A DNA stretch of 50,830 nucleotides. Origin: Sulfurovum sp. (GTDB taxonomy: Bacteria; Campylobacterota; Campylobacteria; Campylobacterales; Sulfurovaceae). Positions 41,411 through 49,329 of the stretch are shown in pieces (position 1 is the stretch's first letter; the number at the start of each line of letters is the position of its first letter). The notes under the pieces were generated by a model. The model had not been told where the DNA came from. It did not search any database and was given only the letters and a program-made list of their open reading frames with translations. Made by a program: the position numbers and the translations under genes. The stretch spans positions 1 through 50,830 of the forward strand of contig JALUYL010000057.1 of NCBI GenBank assembly GCA_027012955.1, read 5' to 3'.

Positions 41411-42454
41411 TTAACTACACTTCTCATCGATATAATTTTGTATAAACTTACGTACATCTGCATAGACAAAAGAGTCTTTGTATCCTTCTATCTTTCCTCC
41501 ACTTGCATTGACATGTCCACCACCATTTCCGATATGTGCTGCCATGGCTGAGACGTCTAGTTTGTTGTTAGAGCGTAAAGAGAAGTTTCCTCTAAAATTT
41601 ACATCCATGTAGAAAGCGTAGTCTTCGTTGGCTACCATAGAGGCGTTTCCTATGATGGAGGCATTACCTACATTGTAGCCCAAGATACCCTTATGACCTT
41701 TATATTCTATAGTTAGACGTTGTTTATCTGTAGTGAGTAAGTCCGTGACATAAGTCGCAACCAAGTTGTCTTTTGTGTCATTCTTTTCTTGTTTGAAAAA
41801 GGCTTTTTTAGTCTGGTGTAAAGCATCATCAAGTTTGATAGGTGCATCTTCTTCATCGACCAAATTTTTAGCCGCATCTATCATAGAGAGTTTAAATGCT
41901 CTGTCTTGTGCAGGGAAGAGTATACGTCCTATCTCTCTTGCTCCAGATATCATGCCTAACATGACTTTACCATACTCAAAGAGTTCGTCATCACTCACCC
42001 AAATGTCTATGGCATTGATGGCTTTGACGATACGTGCGAAACTATGCTCTTTATCAAAACCATAATGTGTTTGTAGCCAGTCATAGGTGATGAGTGTGGC
42101 ACAACGGGTTGTGTCAAGTTTGTACCATGCAAAACGCTCTGCGGCAGAGGCTCCAGTGGCATGGTGGTCAAGAAGTTGAAGCTTTGCACCGATGCGTATG
42201 GCTTCTTTTTCTATCCAGTTTCCCTCTTTTGTCGTGAGGTTGAGGTCTGTGATAAGTATGAGTGACTCTATCGCATCACCATGTATAAACTTATCTTGTT
42301 CTATTTTCTTGACTATCTCACCCAAACGAGCAGGGACTTCTGGTCCATAGTTGGCATTATAGCAGTCTATAGTGTCAAAGCATTGTTGTGAAAGATATTG
42401 GCATCCATAGCCATCGAGGTCTATGTGTGAGAGGTGGTAAACGTGTTGTTTCAT
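41411..42454 (-). CDS. DHH/DHHA1 family phosphoesterase
   Basis: A 347-residue cytosolic phosphoesterase of the DHH superfamily, which includes nanoRNases and cyclic-dinucleotide hydrolases. Motifs are H-I-D-L-D-G-Y-G-C (about 10-18, metal), L-I-T-D-L-N (about 66), L-L-D-H-H-A-T-G (about 93-100) and the DHHA1 signature G-N-G-G-G-H-V-N-A-S-G-G (about 307-318). The substrate cannot be told from the sequence. It converges on the multicopper oxidase gene and is upstream of nothing on its strand. Confidence 0.9.
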   Translation of the reverse strand: MKQHVYHLSHIDLDGYGCQYLSQQCFDTIDCYNANYGPEVPARLGEIVKKIEQDKFIHGDAIESLILITDLNLTTKEGNWIEKEAIRIGAKLQLLDHHATGASAAERFAWYKLDTTRCATLITYDWLQTHYGFDKEHSFARIVKAINAIDIWVSDDELFEYGKVMLGMISGAREIGRILFPAQDRAFKLSMIDAAKNLVDEEDAPIKLDDALHQTKKAFFKQEKNDTKDNLVATYVTDLLTTDKQRLTIEYKGHKGILGYNVGNASIIGNASMVANEDYAFYMDVNFRGNFSLRSNNKLDVSAMAAHIGNGGGHVNASGGKIEGYKDSFVYADVRKFIQNYIDEKCS

Positions 42455-42496
42455 GAAAAAAACCTTATTGAAATTAAATATTGGGTGTATTATAGC

Positions 42497-42517
42497 GTAG
42501 GGTCGATATTATCGACC
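42497..42517. repeat. GTAGG-type palindromic repeat, single copy
   Basis: GTAGGGTCGATATTATCGACC: GGTCGAT and ATCGACC are perfect arms around ATT's centre. It lies between the DHH and Rrf2 genes. It has the same plan as 16116-16135 and the doubled element at 43457-43520. Confidence 0.6.
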
Positions 42518-42539
42518 ATTGCTTAGGAAATGAAGAGGA

Positions 42540-42938
42540 TTAAAGTATATCGCTAAGCATCAAACCATTAAGAAAGTCATCTATCTTGGTTTGAAAGTTC
42601 GCTAAAAAAGGTGAAATGGCACAGGTACCAATAGTGCCATTTGGACAGGTTTCAGAGTAAGAGGTACAGTCAAACACAGTAGGAGACTTGCCTTCTGCTG
42701 CAAAGATAATATCATTTACCGATATTTCACTTACATCTTTAGCCAATATAAATCCACCATGTGCACCTTTACGTGACTCTAAAATACCCTGTTTCGCTAA
42801 ACTTTGTAAAATCTTAGCTAAAAAACTTTTAGGAATGGAGAGTTCATTGGCTAACTGTTCTGCACCAAGAGGGGCATCAGCCTTACGTAATACATCTAAA
42901 GAGAGGAGCGCATATTCACTCGCACGTGTTAATAACAT
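42540..42938 (-). CDS. Rrf2 family transcriptional regulator
   Basis: A 132-residue winged-helix regulator (M-L-L-T-R-A-S-E-Y-A-L at the start; helix-turn-helix with S-I-P-K-S-F-L-A-K-I-L-Q-S-L; wing K-G-A-H-G-G-F). Three C-terminal cysteines (D-C-T, E-T-C-P, G-T-C-A, spaced 6 and 7) match the number and position of Fe-S ligands in IscR/NsrR-like members, so it may sense iron-sulfur status, nitric oxide or oxidation. It has no adjacent target on its strand. It is divergent from rpsO. Confidence 0.9.
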   Translation of the reverse strand: MLLTRASEYALLSLDVLRKADAPLGAEQLANELSIPKSFLAKILQSLAKQGILESRKGAHGGFILAKDVSEISVNDIIFAAEGKSPTVFDCTSYSETCPNGTIGTCAISPFLANFQTKIDDFLNGLMLSDIL

Positions 42939-43035
42939 TATAGTGAGCCTTCATTTCAATTAGGAGTATTTTACTCTAATATAGATTAAGTAGGCATTAT
43001 ACTGCTCATATAAGGCACAGATAAGCTTAATCCAC

Positions 43036-43041
43036 TATAAT
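43036..43041 (+). promoter_or_regulatory. -10 box of rpsO
   Basis: TATAAT preceded by CCAC lies 44 bp before the ATG. CAGGAGG (43074-43080) is a strong ribosome binding site. Confidence 0.55.
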
Positions 43042-43084
43042 TGCGAACTCATTTTGAGAATTAAATACCAATCAGGAGGTCATT

Positions 43085-43354
43085 ATGGCTTTAGATCAGG
43101 CGAAAAAAGCAGAAATTATTGCTAAGTACGCAAGAGGCGAAAACGATACAGGTTCTACAGAAATACAAGTTGCTCTTTTAACAGAAAGAATTACTTATCT
43201 TACAGATCACCTTAAAACAAACAAAAAAGATCACTCTTCAAGACTAGGACTACTTAAATTAGTTGGTCAAAGAAGAAGACTTATGAGATACTTGAAAAAA
43301 GTAAGTCTTACTAGATGGAATATCATCAAAACAGATATGGGTATCAGAAACTAA
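43085..43354 (+). CDS. rpsO: 30S ribosomal protein S15
   Basis: An 89-residue small-subunit protein that binds the 16S rRNA central domain. The family signature is present: T-G-S-T-E-I-Q-V-A-L-L-T-E-R-I (about 21-35), L-K-T-N-K-K-D-H-S-S-R-L-G-L-L (about 38-52) and Q-R-R-R-L-M-R-Y-L-K. The length is exact. It is monocistronic with its own promoter, AGGAGG ribosome site and terminator, and not next to pnp as in many bacteria. Confidence 0.98.
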   Translation: MALDQAKKAEIIAKYARGENDTGSTEIQVALLTERITYLTDHLKTNKKDHSSRLGLLKLVGQRRRLMRYLKKVSLTRWNIIKTDMGIRN

Positions 43355-43373
43355 TTTCTCATTCCGTATACAT

Positions 43374-43399
43374 GATGTTGTCTCTAGGCAACATCTTTT
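43374..43399 (+). terminator. Rho-independent terminator of rpsO
   Basis: GATGTTG (43374-43380) and CAACATC (43389-43395) form a perfect 7-bp stem with an 8-nt loop, followed by TTTT. Confidence 0.75.
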
Positions 43400-43456
43400 A
43401 AATTCCCCTTTATTTTTATTCCCCCTTTTTTTCTTATTATTTAATAGTACGCATCC

Positions 43457-43520
43457 GTAGGTTCGATAAAATCGAACACAGTGTCTCCTATGCTTTTTTG
43501 TTTGATTTTATCGAACCTAC
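43457..43520. repeat. Doubled GTAGG-type palindromic element
   Basis: GTAGGTTCGATAAAATC (43457-43473) and its exact complement (43504-43520) are 17-bp arms 30 bp apart. The left arm begins a complete unit, GTAGGTTCGAT-AAA-ATCGAAC, which is itself a hairpin, and the right is an inverted copy with one or two changes. The 329-bp rpsO-grpE gap otherwise holds the rpsO terminator, the grpE promoter and no gene that I can see. Confidence 0.7.
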
Positions 43521-43576
43521 ATCGTATTTACTTAGTGGGGTAATAAGTTAGCATTTTTCATTTAAAATTATAGTTT

Positions 43577-43629
43577 AGTCAATTTGACTCAACTATGACT
43601 TGACAAACATACACTCAATGTTGTATAAT
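43577..43629 (+). promoter_or_regulatory. Promoter of grpE-dnaK with upstream palindrome
   Basis: TTGACA (43600-43605) and TATAAT (43624-43629) are 18 bp apart, a consensus sigma-70 promoter. A 13-bp palindrome AGTCAA-T-TTGACT lies at 43577-43589, just upstream of the -35. It is a possible heat-shock regulator site, but it matches neither CIRCE nor a clear HAIR element. Confidence 0.65.
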
Positions 43630-43683
43630 ACTCCCAAGCATTAGAAAATAAATGCAATATTTAGTACAAAAGGAGGTCTGATA

Positions 43684-44235
43684 ATGAGTCAGGAAGAAGA
43701 AAATCTTGAAGCATCTGCACAGGCTGAAGAGCAAGTTGAAGCAGAAGTCACAGAAGAAGAGACAACCCAAGTTGACCCTTTAGAAGTTGCACTTGCCCAA
43801 GCTGCAGAGTATAAAGATAAGTATTTAAGAGCGCATGCAGACTTTGAAAACTCTAAACGCCGTTTAGAGAAAGACAAGATGAATGCAGTCTCTTATGCAA
43901 ATGAGAGTTTTGCTAAAGATATTTTAGCAGTGATAGATTCATTTGAAAATGCTTTAGCCTCGATAGAGGGTGCGGATGAAGAGAATTCTTCAGAAGTATT
44001 GAAGCAGATGAAAGAGGGTGTAAACCTTACCTATGAACAACTTAAAAAGATATTGGAGAAAAACCATATCAAAGAGGTAGTTTGTGAAGGTGAGTTTGAC
44101 CCAGAAGTGCATCAAGCTATTATGCAAGTCGAAAGCGACGCGCATGAAGTAGGTGATGTGGTTCAAGTAATGCAAAAAGGCTACACCATTAAGGACAGAA
44201 TTTTACGTCCAGCAATGGTGAGTACCTGTAAATAG
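43684..44235 (+). CDS. grpE: GrpE nucleotide exchange factor
   Basis: A 183-residue cytosolic co-chaperone that releases ADP from DnaK. It has an acidic disordered N-terminus (E-E-E-N-L-E-A), a long coiled-coil helix (about 35-90) with Y-L-R-A-H-A-D-F-E-N-S-K-R-R, and the C-terminal beta-domain signature V-V-Q-V-M-Q-K-G-Y-T-I-K-D-R-I-L-R-P-A. AAAAGGAGG is the ribosome site. No hrcA gene precedes it in this window, unlike the hrcA-grpE-dnaK order of many relatives. It is followed by dnaK after a structured 128-bp spacer. Confidence 0.97.
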   Translation: MSQEEENLEASAQAEEQVEAEVTEEETTQVDPLEVALAQAAEYKDKYLRAHADFENSKRRLEKDKMNAVSYANESFAKDILAVIDSFENALASIEGADEENSSEVLKQMKEGVNLTYEQLKKILEKNHIKEVVCEGEFDPEVHQAIMQVESDAHEVGDVVQVMQKGYTIKDRILRPAMVSTCK

Positions 44236-44237
44236 TC

Positions 44238-44326
44238 CTAGTTCACGTCATCTTTGAATGAGTAGGCTTAGTTACTTACTTATAGTAAGCGCCTTCGCTA
44301 CAACATTCAAATCTAACGCAAACTAG
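44238..44326 (+). ncRNA. Structured spacer RNA between grpE and dnaK
   Basis: Nested stems are visible: CTAGTT (44238-44243) with AACTAG (44321-44326); TTTGAATG (44253-44260) with CATTCAAA (44304-44311); and inside, CTTACT-TAT-AGTAAG (44275-44289) or AGCG-CCTT-CGCT (44288-44299). A long, multi-stem fold in an operon spacer could be an RNA processing site, a dnaK translation element or a thermosensor. This is inference from pairing only. Confidence 0.45.
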
Positions 44327-44363
44327 AACAATTAAGAAATATAAATTTTAAAAGGATAATAAT

Positions 44364-46238
44364 ATGGCAAAAGTATTAGGAATAGATTTAGGAACAACAA
44401 ACTCTGCGATGGCAGTGTTTGAAAATGGCGAAGCGAAGATTATTGCAAACAAAGAGGGTAAAAATACAACTCCTTCTATCGTTGCATTTACAGATAAAGG
44501 CGAGATTTTAGTGGGTGAGTCTGCTAAAAGACAAGCGATTACAAACCCAGAGAAGACTATCTACTCTATCAAGAGAATTATGGGTCTTATGATGAATGAA
44601 GACAAGGCTAAAGAAGCACAATCTAAGCTCCCTTACCACGTAGTAGACCGTTCTGGTGCATGTGCTGTTGAGATTGCTGGTAAAACATATACACCTCAAG
44701 AGATTTCTGCAAAAGTGCTCATCAAGATGAAAGAAGATGCAGAGGCTTACCTTGGTGAGACTATCACAGATGCAGTAGTCACTGTACCTGCATACTTCAA
44801 TGATGCACAAAGAAAAGCAACAAAAGAAGCAGGAACTATCGCAGGGCTTAATGTACTTCGTATTATCAACGAGCCAACATCGGCTGCACTTGCTTATGGT
44901 CTTGACAAAAAAGAGTCTGAGCAAATCGTAGTTTACGATTTAGGTGGTGGTACATTTGACGTTACTGCACTAGAGACTGGTGATGGTGTTGTTGAAGTTA
45001 TGGCTACAGGTGGGGACGCGTTCCTTGGTGGTGATGACTTTGATAATAAAATCATTGACTATGTAGCAGAAGAATTTAAAAATGAAACTGGTATAGATGT
45101 TAAAGCAGACGTTATGGCACTTCAACGTGTTAAAGATGCAGCAGAGACAGCAAAAAAAGAGCTTTCAAGTTCTACTGAAACAGAGATAAACCTACCGTTT
45201 ATCACAGCAGATGCATCTGGACCGAAACACTTAGTGACTAAAATCACTCGTGCTAAGTTCGAATCACTTATCGGTGATTTGATAGCATCAACTATTAAAA
45301 CAGTTGAGGGTGTACTTAAAGATGCAGGACTTAGCACTTCAGAGATAAACGAAGTTGTCATGGTTGGTGGATCAACACGTGTGCCATTGGTACAAGAAGA
45401 GATGAAAAAATTCTTTGGTAAAGAGCTTAACAAATCTGTAAACCCAGACGAAGTGGTTGCACTTGGTGCGGCTATCCAAGGTGGTGTACTTGCAGGTGAT
45501 GTGAAAGATGTACTTCTTCTTGATGTTACGCCATTGAGTCTTGGTATCGAGACCTTAGGTGGGGTAACGACTAAAGTCATCGAAAAAGGAACAACTATAC
45601 CTGCTAAGAAGTCACAAGTGTTCTCAACAGCAGAAGACAACCAACCAGCCGTAAGTATACATGTACTTCAAGGTGAAAGAGAGTTCTCTAAAGACAACAA
45701 GTCACTCGGTATGTTCGAGCTTAGAGACATTCCAGCAGCACCACGTGGCGTGCCACAGATAGAGGTAACCTTTGACATTGATGCCAACGGTATCTTGACA
45801 GTATCAGCATCAGACAAAGGTACAGGTAAATCTCAAGAGATTAAAATCACTGGTTCGAGCGGACTTTCTGATGAAGAGATAGAAAAAATGGTACAAGATG
45901 CTGAAGCAAACAAAGCAGAAGACGAAAAAAGAAAAGAAGTCGTTGAAGCTAGAAACCAAGCGGATGCACTTGTACACCAAACGAAAAAGTCGTTAGAAGA
46001 CTTAGGTGAAAACTTTGACGAGACAGAAAAAGCAGCTATCGAAGCAGCGATTACTGACTTGGAAGAGACACTTAAAGATGATTCTGCAACAAAAGAGCAG
46101 ATAGAAGAAAAAGTAAAAGCCTTGACTGAAAAGTCACACAAACTAGCTGAAGCAATGTACGCCAAAGAACAAGGTAGTGCAAACCCAGAAGCAAAAAAAG
46201 CAGACGATGACGACGTTATCGATGCAGAAGTAGAGTAA
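44364..46238 (+). CDS. dnaK: Chaperone protein DnaK (Hsp70)
   Basis: A 624-residue ATP-driven chaperone. The nucleotide-binding domain has G-I-D-L-G-T-T-N-S (about 5-13), [19 protein letters not shown] and V-G-G-S-T-R-V-P. The linker is [12 protein letters not shown] substrate-binding domain, helical lid and acidic tail ([11 protein letters not shown]) follow. The length is slightly short of E. coli DnaK but normal for the phylum. AAAAGGA before the ATG is the ribosome site. It shares the grpE promoter, with a structured spacer between. Confidence 0.99.
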   Translation: MAKVLGIDLGTTNSAMAVFENGEAKIIANKEGKNTTPSIVAFTDKGEILVGESAKRQAITNPEKTIYSIKRIMGLMMNEDKAKEAQSKLPYHVVDRSGACAVEIAGKTYTPQEISAKVLIKMKEDAEAYLGETITDAVVTVPAYFNDAQRKATKEAGTIAGLNVLRIINEPTSAALAYGLDKKESEQIVVYDLGGGTFDVTALETGDGVVEVMATGGDAFLGGDDFDNKIIDYVAEEFKNETGIDVKADVMALQRVKDAAETAKKELSSSTETEINLPFITADASGPKHLVTKITRAKFESLIGDLIASTIKTVEGVLKDAGLSTSEINEVVMVGGSTRVPLVQEEMKKFFGKELNKSVNPDEVVALGAAIQGGVLAGDVKDVLLLDVTPLSLGIETLGGVTTKVIEKGTTIPAKKSQVFSTAEDNQPAVSIHVLQGEREFSKDNKSLGMFELRDIPAAPRGVPQIEVTFDIDANGILTVSASDKGTGKSQEIKITGSSGLSDEEIEKMVQDAEANKAEDEKRKEVVEARNQADALVHQTKKSLEDLGENFDETEKAAIEAAITDLEETLKDDSATKEQIEEKVKALTEKSHKLAEAMYAKEQGSANPEAKKADDDDVIDAEVE

Positions 46239-46259
46239 GTTTATTCTGCTTTATTTTAA

Positions 46260-46285
46260 AGTCTCCCTTGCATGAAGGGGAGACT
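46260..46285 (+). terminator. Stem-loop after dnaK
   Basis: AGTCTCCC (46260-46267) and GGGAGACT (46278-46285) form a perfect 8-bp stem with a 10-nt loop. A pyrimidine-rich stretch follows instead of a clean T-run. Confidence 0.65.
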
Positions 46286-46327
46286 AACTTCCTTCACATA
46301 AAACTCCTCCATTAATCACATTTAAGC

Positions 46328-46333
46328 TATAAT
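46328..46333 (+). promoter_or_regulatory. -10 box of the chorismate mutase gene
   Basis: TATAAT preceded by TTTAAGC lies 28 bp before the ATG. AAGGA (46350-46354) is the ribosome site. Confidence 0.55.
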
Positions 46334-46361
46334 ATTTCTACTAACTTTTAAGGATAACTCT

Positions 46362-46661
46362 ATGCAAATTAAACAGTGTAACACACTTAATGAAGCAAGA
46401 ACAGAAATTGATAAAGTAGATGAAGAGATAATAAAACTTATTGCTAAGCGTAATGACTATATCAAGCAAATAGCCCATTTTAAAACAAGTATAGAGGAAG
46501 TAAAAGCAGAAGATAGAATATTTGATGTTATTTCCAAAGCAAGACAACAGGCTATAGAACTAGACCTCTCTCCAAACCTCATAAATGACCTTTATGTCAG
46601 AATGATAGATGGTATGGTAGAGAGTGAGATATCAGAATTCAGGAACGCAAAAGGACTCTAA
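46362..46661 (+). CDS. AroQ-type chorismate mutase domain protein
   Basis: A 99-residue all-helical protein of the chorismate mutase II fold (chorismate to prephenate, or isochorismate-pyruvate lyase in PchB relatives). The first helix has R-T-E-I-D-K-V-D-E-E-I-I-K-L-I-A-K-R (about 14-31), with the usual R-x-x-I-D. Then K-Q-I-A-H-F-K and D-R-I-F-D-V-I-S-K-A-R-Q-Q follow, and L-I-N-D-L-Y-V-R-M-I-D-G near the end. The active-site basic and acidic residues appear present. It is a free-standing domain, not fused to prephenate dehydratase, with its own promoter. Confidence 0.85.
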   Translation: MQIKQCNTLNEARTEIDKVDEEIIKLIAKRNDYIKQIAHFKTSIEEVKAEDRIFDVISKARQQAIELDLSPNLINDLYVRMIDGMVESEISEFRNAKGL

Positions 46662-46757
46662 TTAACTTCTAAATTTCTTTTCTTTCTCCTTTGTGTACTC
46701 CCTTACACAGAGAGTATGTTACTATATCATCTATATAACACGTGTAAAGGTAAATTT

Positions 46758-47411
46758 ATGAAAATATTGTTGTTGGAAGATGATGTCATTTTGCAGGAGA
46801 TTATAGAAGAATTTCTTGTGGAACAAGGCTATGGAGTGGAAAGCTATTTTGATGGAGAAAAAGCTTTAGATGCCATAGGTTCAGGCTCTTACGATATGCT
46901 ACTTCTTGATGTCAATGTACCAAATATAGATGGCTTTGAAATACTCTCGTACCTAAGAGAGATAGGCAATACTACACCGGCTATTTATATTACTTCCCTC
47001 GCGGGCATTGATGACCTTAAAAAAGGGTTTGACCTTGGTGCTGACGATTACTTACGTAAACCTTTTGAACTGGAAGAACTTAACGCTCGTATAGAACACA
47101 TCGTAAGACTCTATAGACTTCAAGAAGAGATAGAATTTGATGGTATGAAATTCATCCCTAAAGCCCATCAGGTTTTCATGGGAGACAAAGTGATAGAAAT
47201 GCGTCAAAAAGAAGCACAGGTTTTAGAGTATTTTATCCGCAATGCAGGAAAAATTATCTCTTGTGATGAGTTTATAGAAAATGTATGGGATGATGAGCAT
47301 GTACCTACCCACGCAACTATTCGTACTTACATCAAAAATCTACGTAAAATGTTTGAAAAAGAGTATTTTGACAATATAAAAGGAGAAGGTTATCGTTTTA
47401 ACGTCGTATGA
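46758..47411 (+). CDS. OmpR-family response regulator
   Basis: A 217-residue regulator: L-E-D-D pocket, phospho-acceptor in M-L-L-L-D-V-N-V-P-N-I-D-G (D about 51), I-Y-I-T-S-L and Y-L-R-K-P-F-E-L-E-E-L. The winged helix has R-Q-K-E-A-Q-V-L-E-Y-F, H-A-T-I-R-T-Y-I-K-N-L-R and G-E-G-Y-R-F. It is closely similar to the 30426 paralogue. ATG 46758 is favoured by AAAGG upstream and by homology; an upstream ATG at 46716 is in frame but has no ribosome site. A weak hairpin TGTGTA/TACACA lies at 46692-46709. It is followed by its kinase in the +1 frame. Confidence 0.92.
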   Translation: MKILLLEDDVILQEIIEEFLVEQGYGVESYFDGEKALDAIGSGSYDMLLLDVNVPNIDGFEILSYLREIGNTTPAIYITSLAGIDDLKKGFDLGADDYLRKPFELEELNARIEHIVRLYRLQEEIEFDGMKFIPKAHQVFMGDKVIEMRQKEAQVLEYFIRNAGKIISCDEFIENVWDDEHVPTHATIRTYIKNLRKMFEKEYFDNIKGEGYRFNVV

Positions 47412-48573
47412 AAGAAGCTCTCTTTTTAGGTTTCTCGCAGTTTATTTAGCATCGGTATTTGTCTTACTTTCTATCATTGGGTATCTGTTTTTTGAAAATA
47501 ATCGTGCTTCAATGAAGTCTGCGATGAAGTTCGAGATGATGTACCAAGCACGTATGCTCACCTCAAAGATAGCAATGAAAGCGATGAAAAATGCAGAAAA
47601 AGACCAGAAAGTCTTTAATAAAAATGCATTCTTGAAAAACTTAAAGCACTGTCGTTTTGCTGCGGGTTACTATGATGCAGATAAAAAACCTTTATATACA
47701 GAGATAGGTAAAGTCGCTAGGTTTGATACAGATTTTTTTGTAAAAAACATGAAGTGTTATACTGTAACAGAAGATCCAAAGTCTCATCTAGGTGTACGAT
47801 ATATCGTACTTAAAGAGAGTGATTTGGCACAATCTTTAGCTGCTTTACGCATAAAAATCATAGGCTATTTGGTCTTTTCATTTATACTTATGGGTATCGT
47901 TGGGTATTTTTTAGGGCGACTGTTTCTTCAGCCTGTACGGGAACAAATAGAGTCTTTGGACAAGTTTATATCCGATACTACACATGAACTCAATACTCCC
48001 ATATCTGCGATACTTATGACGATACAGTCTCTTAAAGACGTAGAGCCTAAAAAAATGAAACGTCTTGAAGCTTCTGCCAAGCGACTGAGTACTATGTATG
48101 GGTCTTTAACCTATAGACTTGAAGGAGGCATTGAACCTTCTGAAGATTTGTGTTTGGCGAAGATTGTTGAAGAACGTGTTGAGTTTATCAAAGAGCTGAT
48201 AGAATCTAAACGCTTGAACATTGAACTGGATTTGGATGCTACGAAAATTACTATGCCTAAGCGATCTGTATATAGACTTATAGACAATCTTATCTCCAAT
48301 GCTATTAAGTACTCTGATGTGGGTGACACCATTACAGTGACGCTTAAAAATAATGTACTCAAAGTAAAAGATACAGGGATTGGGATAGATGAGAAGATGC
48401 AGGAAGATATCTTTAGACGTTACTACCGTGCAAACGATGAACGTGGTGGTTTTGGTATAGGGTTAAACATTGTCTTATCTATATGTAAACGCTATAAAAT
48501 AAAGTTGGGACTTGACTCAGAAAAAGGAAAAGGGAGTACTTTTAAACTCACTTTTCCTAAAATAAAGAGATAG
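47392..48573 (+). CDS. Sensor histidine kinase lacking a standard start codon
   Basis: The frame is open from 47380 and encodes V-L-T-S-Y-E-R-S-S-L-F-R-F-L-A-V-Y-L and all of TM1 before the first ATG at 47512. The Y-E-R-S-S-L-F-R-F-L run aligns with L-E-K-K-S-F-Y-S-F-L at the start of the 31072 kinase, so it is real protein. ATC 47392 lies 6 nt after AGGAG (47381-47385). The ATG at 47408 that overlaps the regulator stop is in another frame. A periplasmic domain of about 90 residues, TM2, H-box T-H-E-L-N-T-P, N-box D-N-L-I-S-N-A-I-K-Y, G1 K-D-T-G-I-G-I and G2 G-F-G-I-G-L-N-I-V are intact. Confidence 0.85.
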   Translation: MVLTSYERSSLFRFLAVYLASVFVLLSIIGYLFFENNRASMKSAMKFEMMYQARMLTSKIAMKAMKNAEKDQKVFNKNAFLKNLKHCRFAAGYYDADKKPLYTEIGKVARFDTDFFVKNMKCYTVTEDPKSHLGVRYIVLKESDLAQSLAALRIKIIGYLVFSFILMGIVGYFLGRLFLQPVREQIESLDKFISDTTHELNTPISAILMTIQSLKDVEPKKMKRLEASAKRLSTMYGSLTYRLEGGIEPSEDLCLAKIVEERVEFIKELIESKRLNIELDLDATKITMPKRSVYRLIDNLISNAIKYSDVGDTITVTLKNNVLKVKDTGIGIDEKMQEDIFRRYYRANDERGGFGIGLNIVLSICKRYKIKLGLDSEKGKGSTFKLTFPKIKR

Positions 48574-48575
48574 TT

Positions 48576-48968
48576 TTACTCAACACTGTCCATAAGAATT
48601 TCGATAATATCTGTCATGGTGAGTATGCCTAGAAGTTCATTGTTGTCCACAACGAGTAGACGTTTGATACTGGAGTTTACCATCATCTTTGCAGCATACT
48701 TTACATTGAGTTGTGAAGAGACAGAAAGCGCAGGGATGGCTGCAATGTCATAGACATTGAGTAGATCTATATCCCCATCTTCTGCAACGATACTTTGTAA
48801 GATATTTTTAAAAGTCACCAGTCCATAAGCACCATCTTCTTGTGCTTTATTTACAATAATCGAACGTACGGAATGTGTACGCATAAGTTTCATAACCTCT
48901 CTTACTGTGGCAATTGGATTTACTGAAATGAGTTTTTCTTTTGGAGTCATTACGTCTTTTACAAGCAT
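48576..48968 (-). CDS. CBS-domain pair protein
   Basis: A protein of about 130 residues made of two CBS motifs (V-K-D-V-M-T-P-K-E-K at the start; V-R-S-I-I-V-N and G-L-V-T-F-K-N-I-L; then R-L-L-V-V-D-N-N and G-I-L-T-M-T-D-I-I). Such pairs bind adenine nucleotides and gate transporters or enzymes. ATG at 48968-48966 with AAGGAAATAAA upstream is preferred to an earlier in-frame ATG that would overlap the PII-like gene. It is the last gene of the CBS/PII/DUF1538 operon and ends 2 bp from the convergent kinase gene. Confidence 0.88.
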   Translation of the reverse strand: MLVKDVMTPKEKLISVNPIATVREVMKLMRTHSVRSIIVNKAQEDGAYGLVTFKNILQSIVAEDGDIDLLNVYDIAAIPALSVSSQLNVKYAAKMMVNSSIKRLLVVDNNELLGILTMTDIIEILMDSVE

Positions 48969-48978
48969 TTTATTTCCT

Positions 48979-49329
48979 TTATAGTGTACATTTAATATCG
49001 TCTTCAAACTTATGAAGCTCTTTGGTATCTAGTCCTGCAACGTGGCTTAGAGGGAAGGTAAAAGCAAAACCAGCATTTTCAGGGTTGTCTATGTCAAACT
49101 CTTCACGAAGTGCCTTCATGACTTTCATCGAGAGTTTACGTGGCAAGATAAACATAAGTGCAGAGACATTCTCTTCCAGGGTTAACCCAAAAAAGACTTT
49201 CTTCTCTTCAAGTCCGATGCTCTTACCATGCAAAATGGTGACTGATCCTGCGCCGTGTCCTTTGGCAACCTCTATGGCTGCTTCTTCATCTTTGTCTTGT
49301 ATGACAGCGATGAGTGCGGTAAATTTCAT
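48979..49329 (-). CDS. PII-like signalling protein
   Basis: A 116-residue ferredoxin-like protein resembling the PII superfamily ([30 protein letters not shown] and F-F-G-L-T-L-E-E-N). It lacks the T-loop tyrosine and typical ATP motifs of GlnB, so it belongs to the divergent PII-like group that accompanies membrane transporters. Its ATG overlaps the DUF1538 stop by 4 bp, and the CBS gene follows, so the two small proteins probably regulate the membrane protein by nucleotide or metabolite binding. Confidence 0.83.
   Translation of the reverse strand: MKFTALIAVIQDKDEEAAIEVAKGHGAGSVTILHGKSIGLEEKKVFFGLTLEENVSALMFILPRKLSMKVMKALREEFDIDNPENAGFAFTFPLSHVAGLDTKELHKFEDDIKCTL

Noticed and set aside
43540-43683. 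CIRCE (TTAGCACTC-N9-GAGTGCTAA) upstream of grpE
   Set aside because: Looked for and not present; only a 13-bp AGTCAA/TTGACT palindrome is found.
45122-45640. A 172-residue open frame antisense to dnaK
   Set aside because: Shadow of dnaK codon usage, with no independent evidence.
47408-47449. ATG overlapping the regulator stop as start of the 47392 kinase, with a frameshift in the T-run at 47423-47427
   Set aside because: The residues upstream of the T-run in the kinase frame (Y-E-R-S-S) already match the paralogous kinase, so a shift at the T-run would destroy homology rather than restore it.
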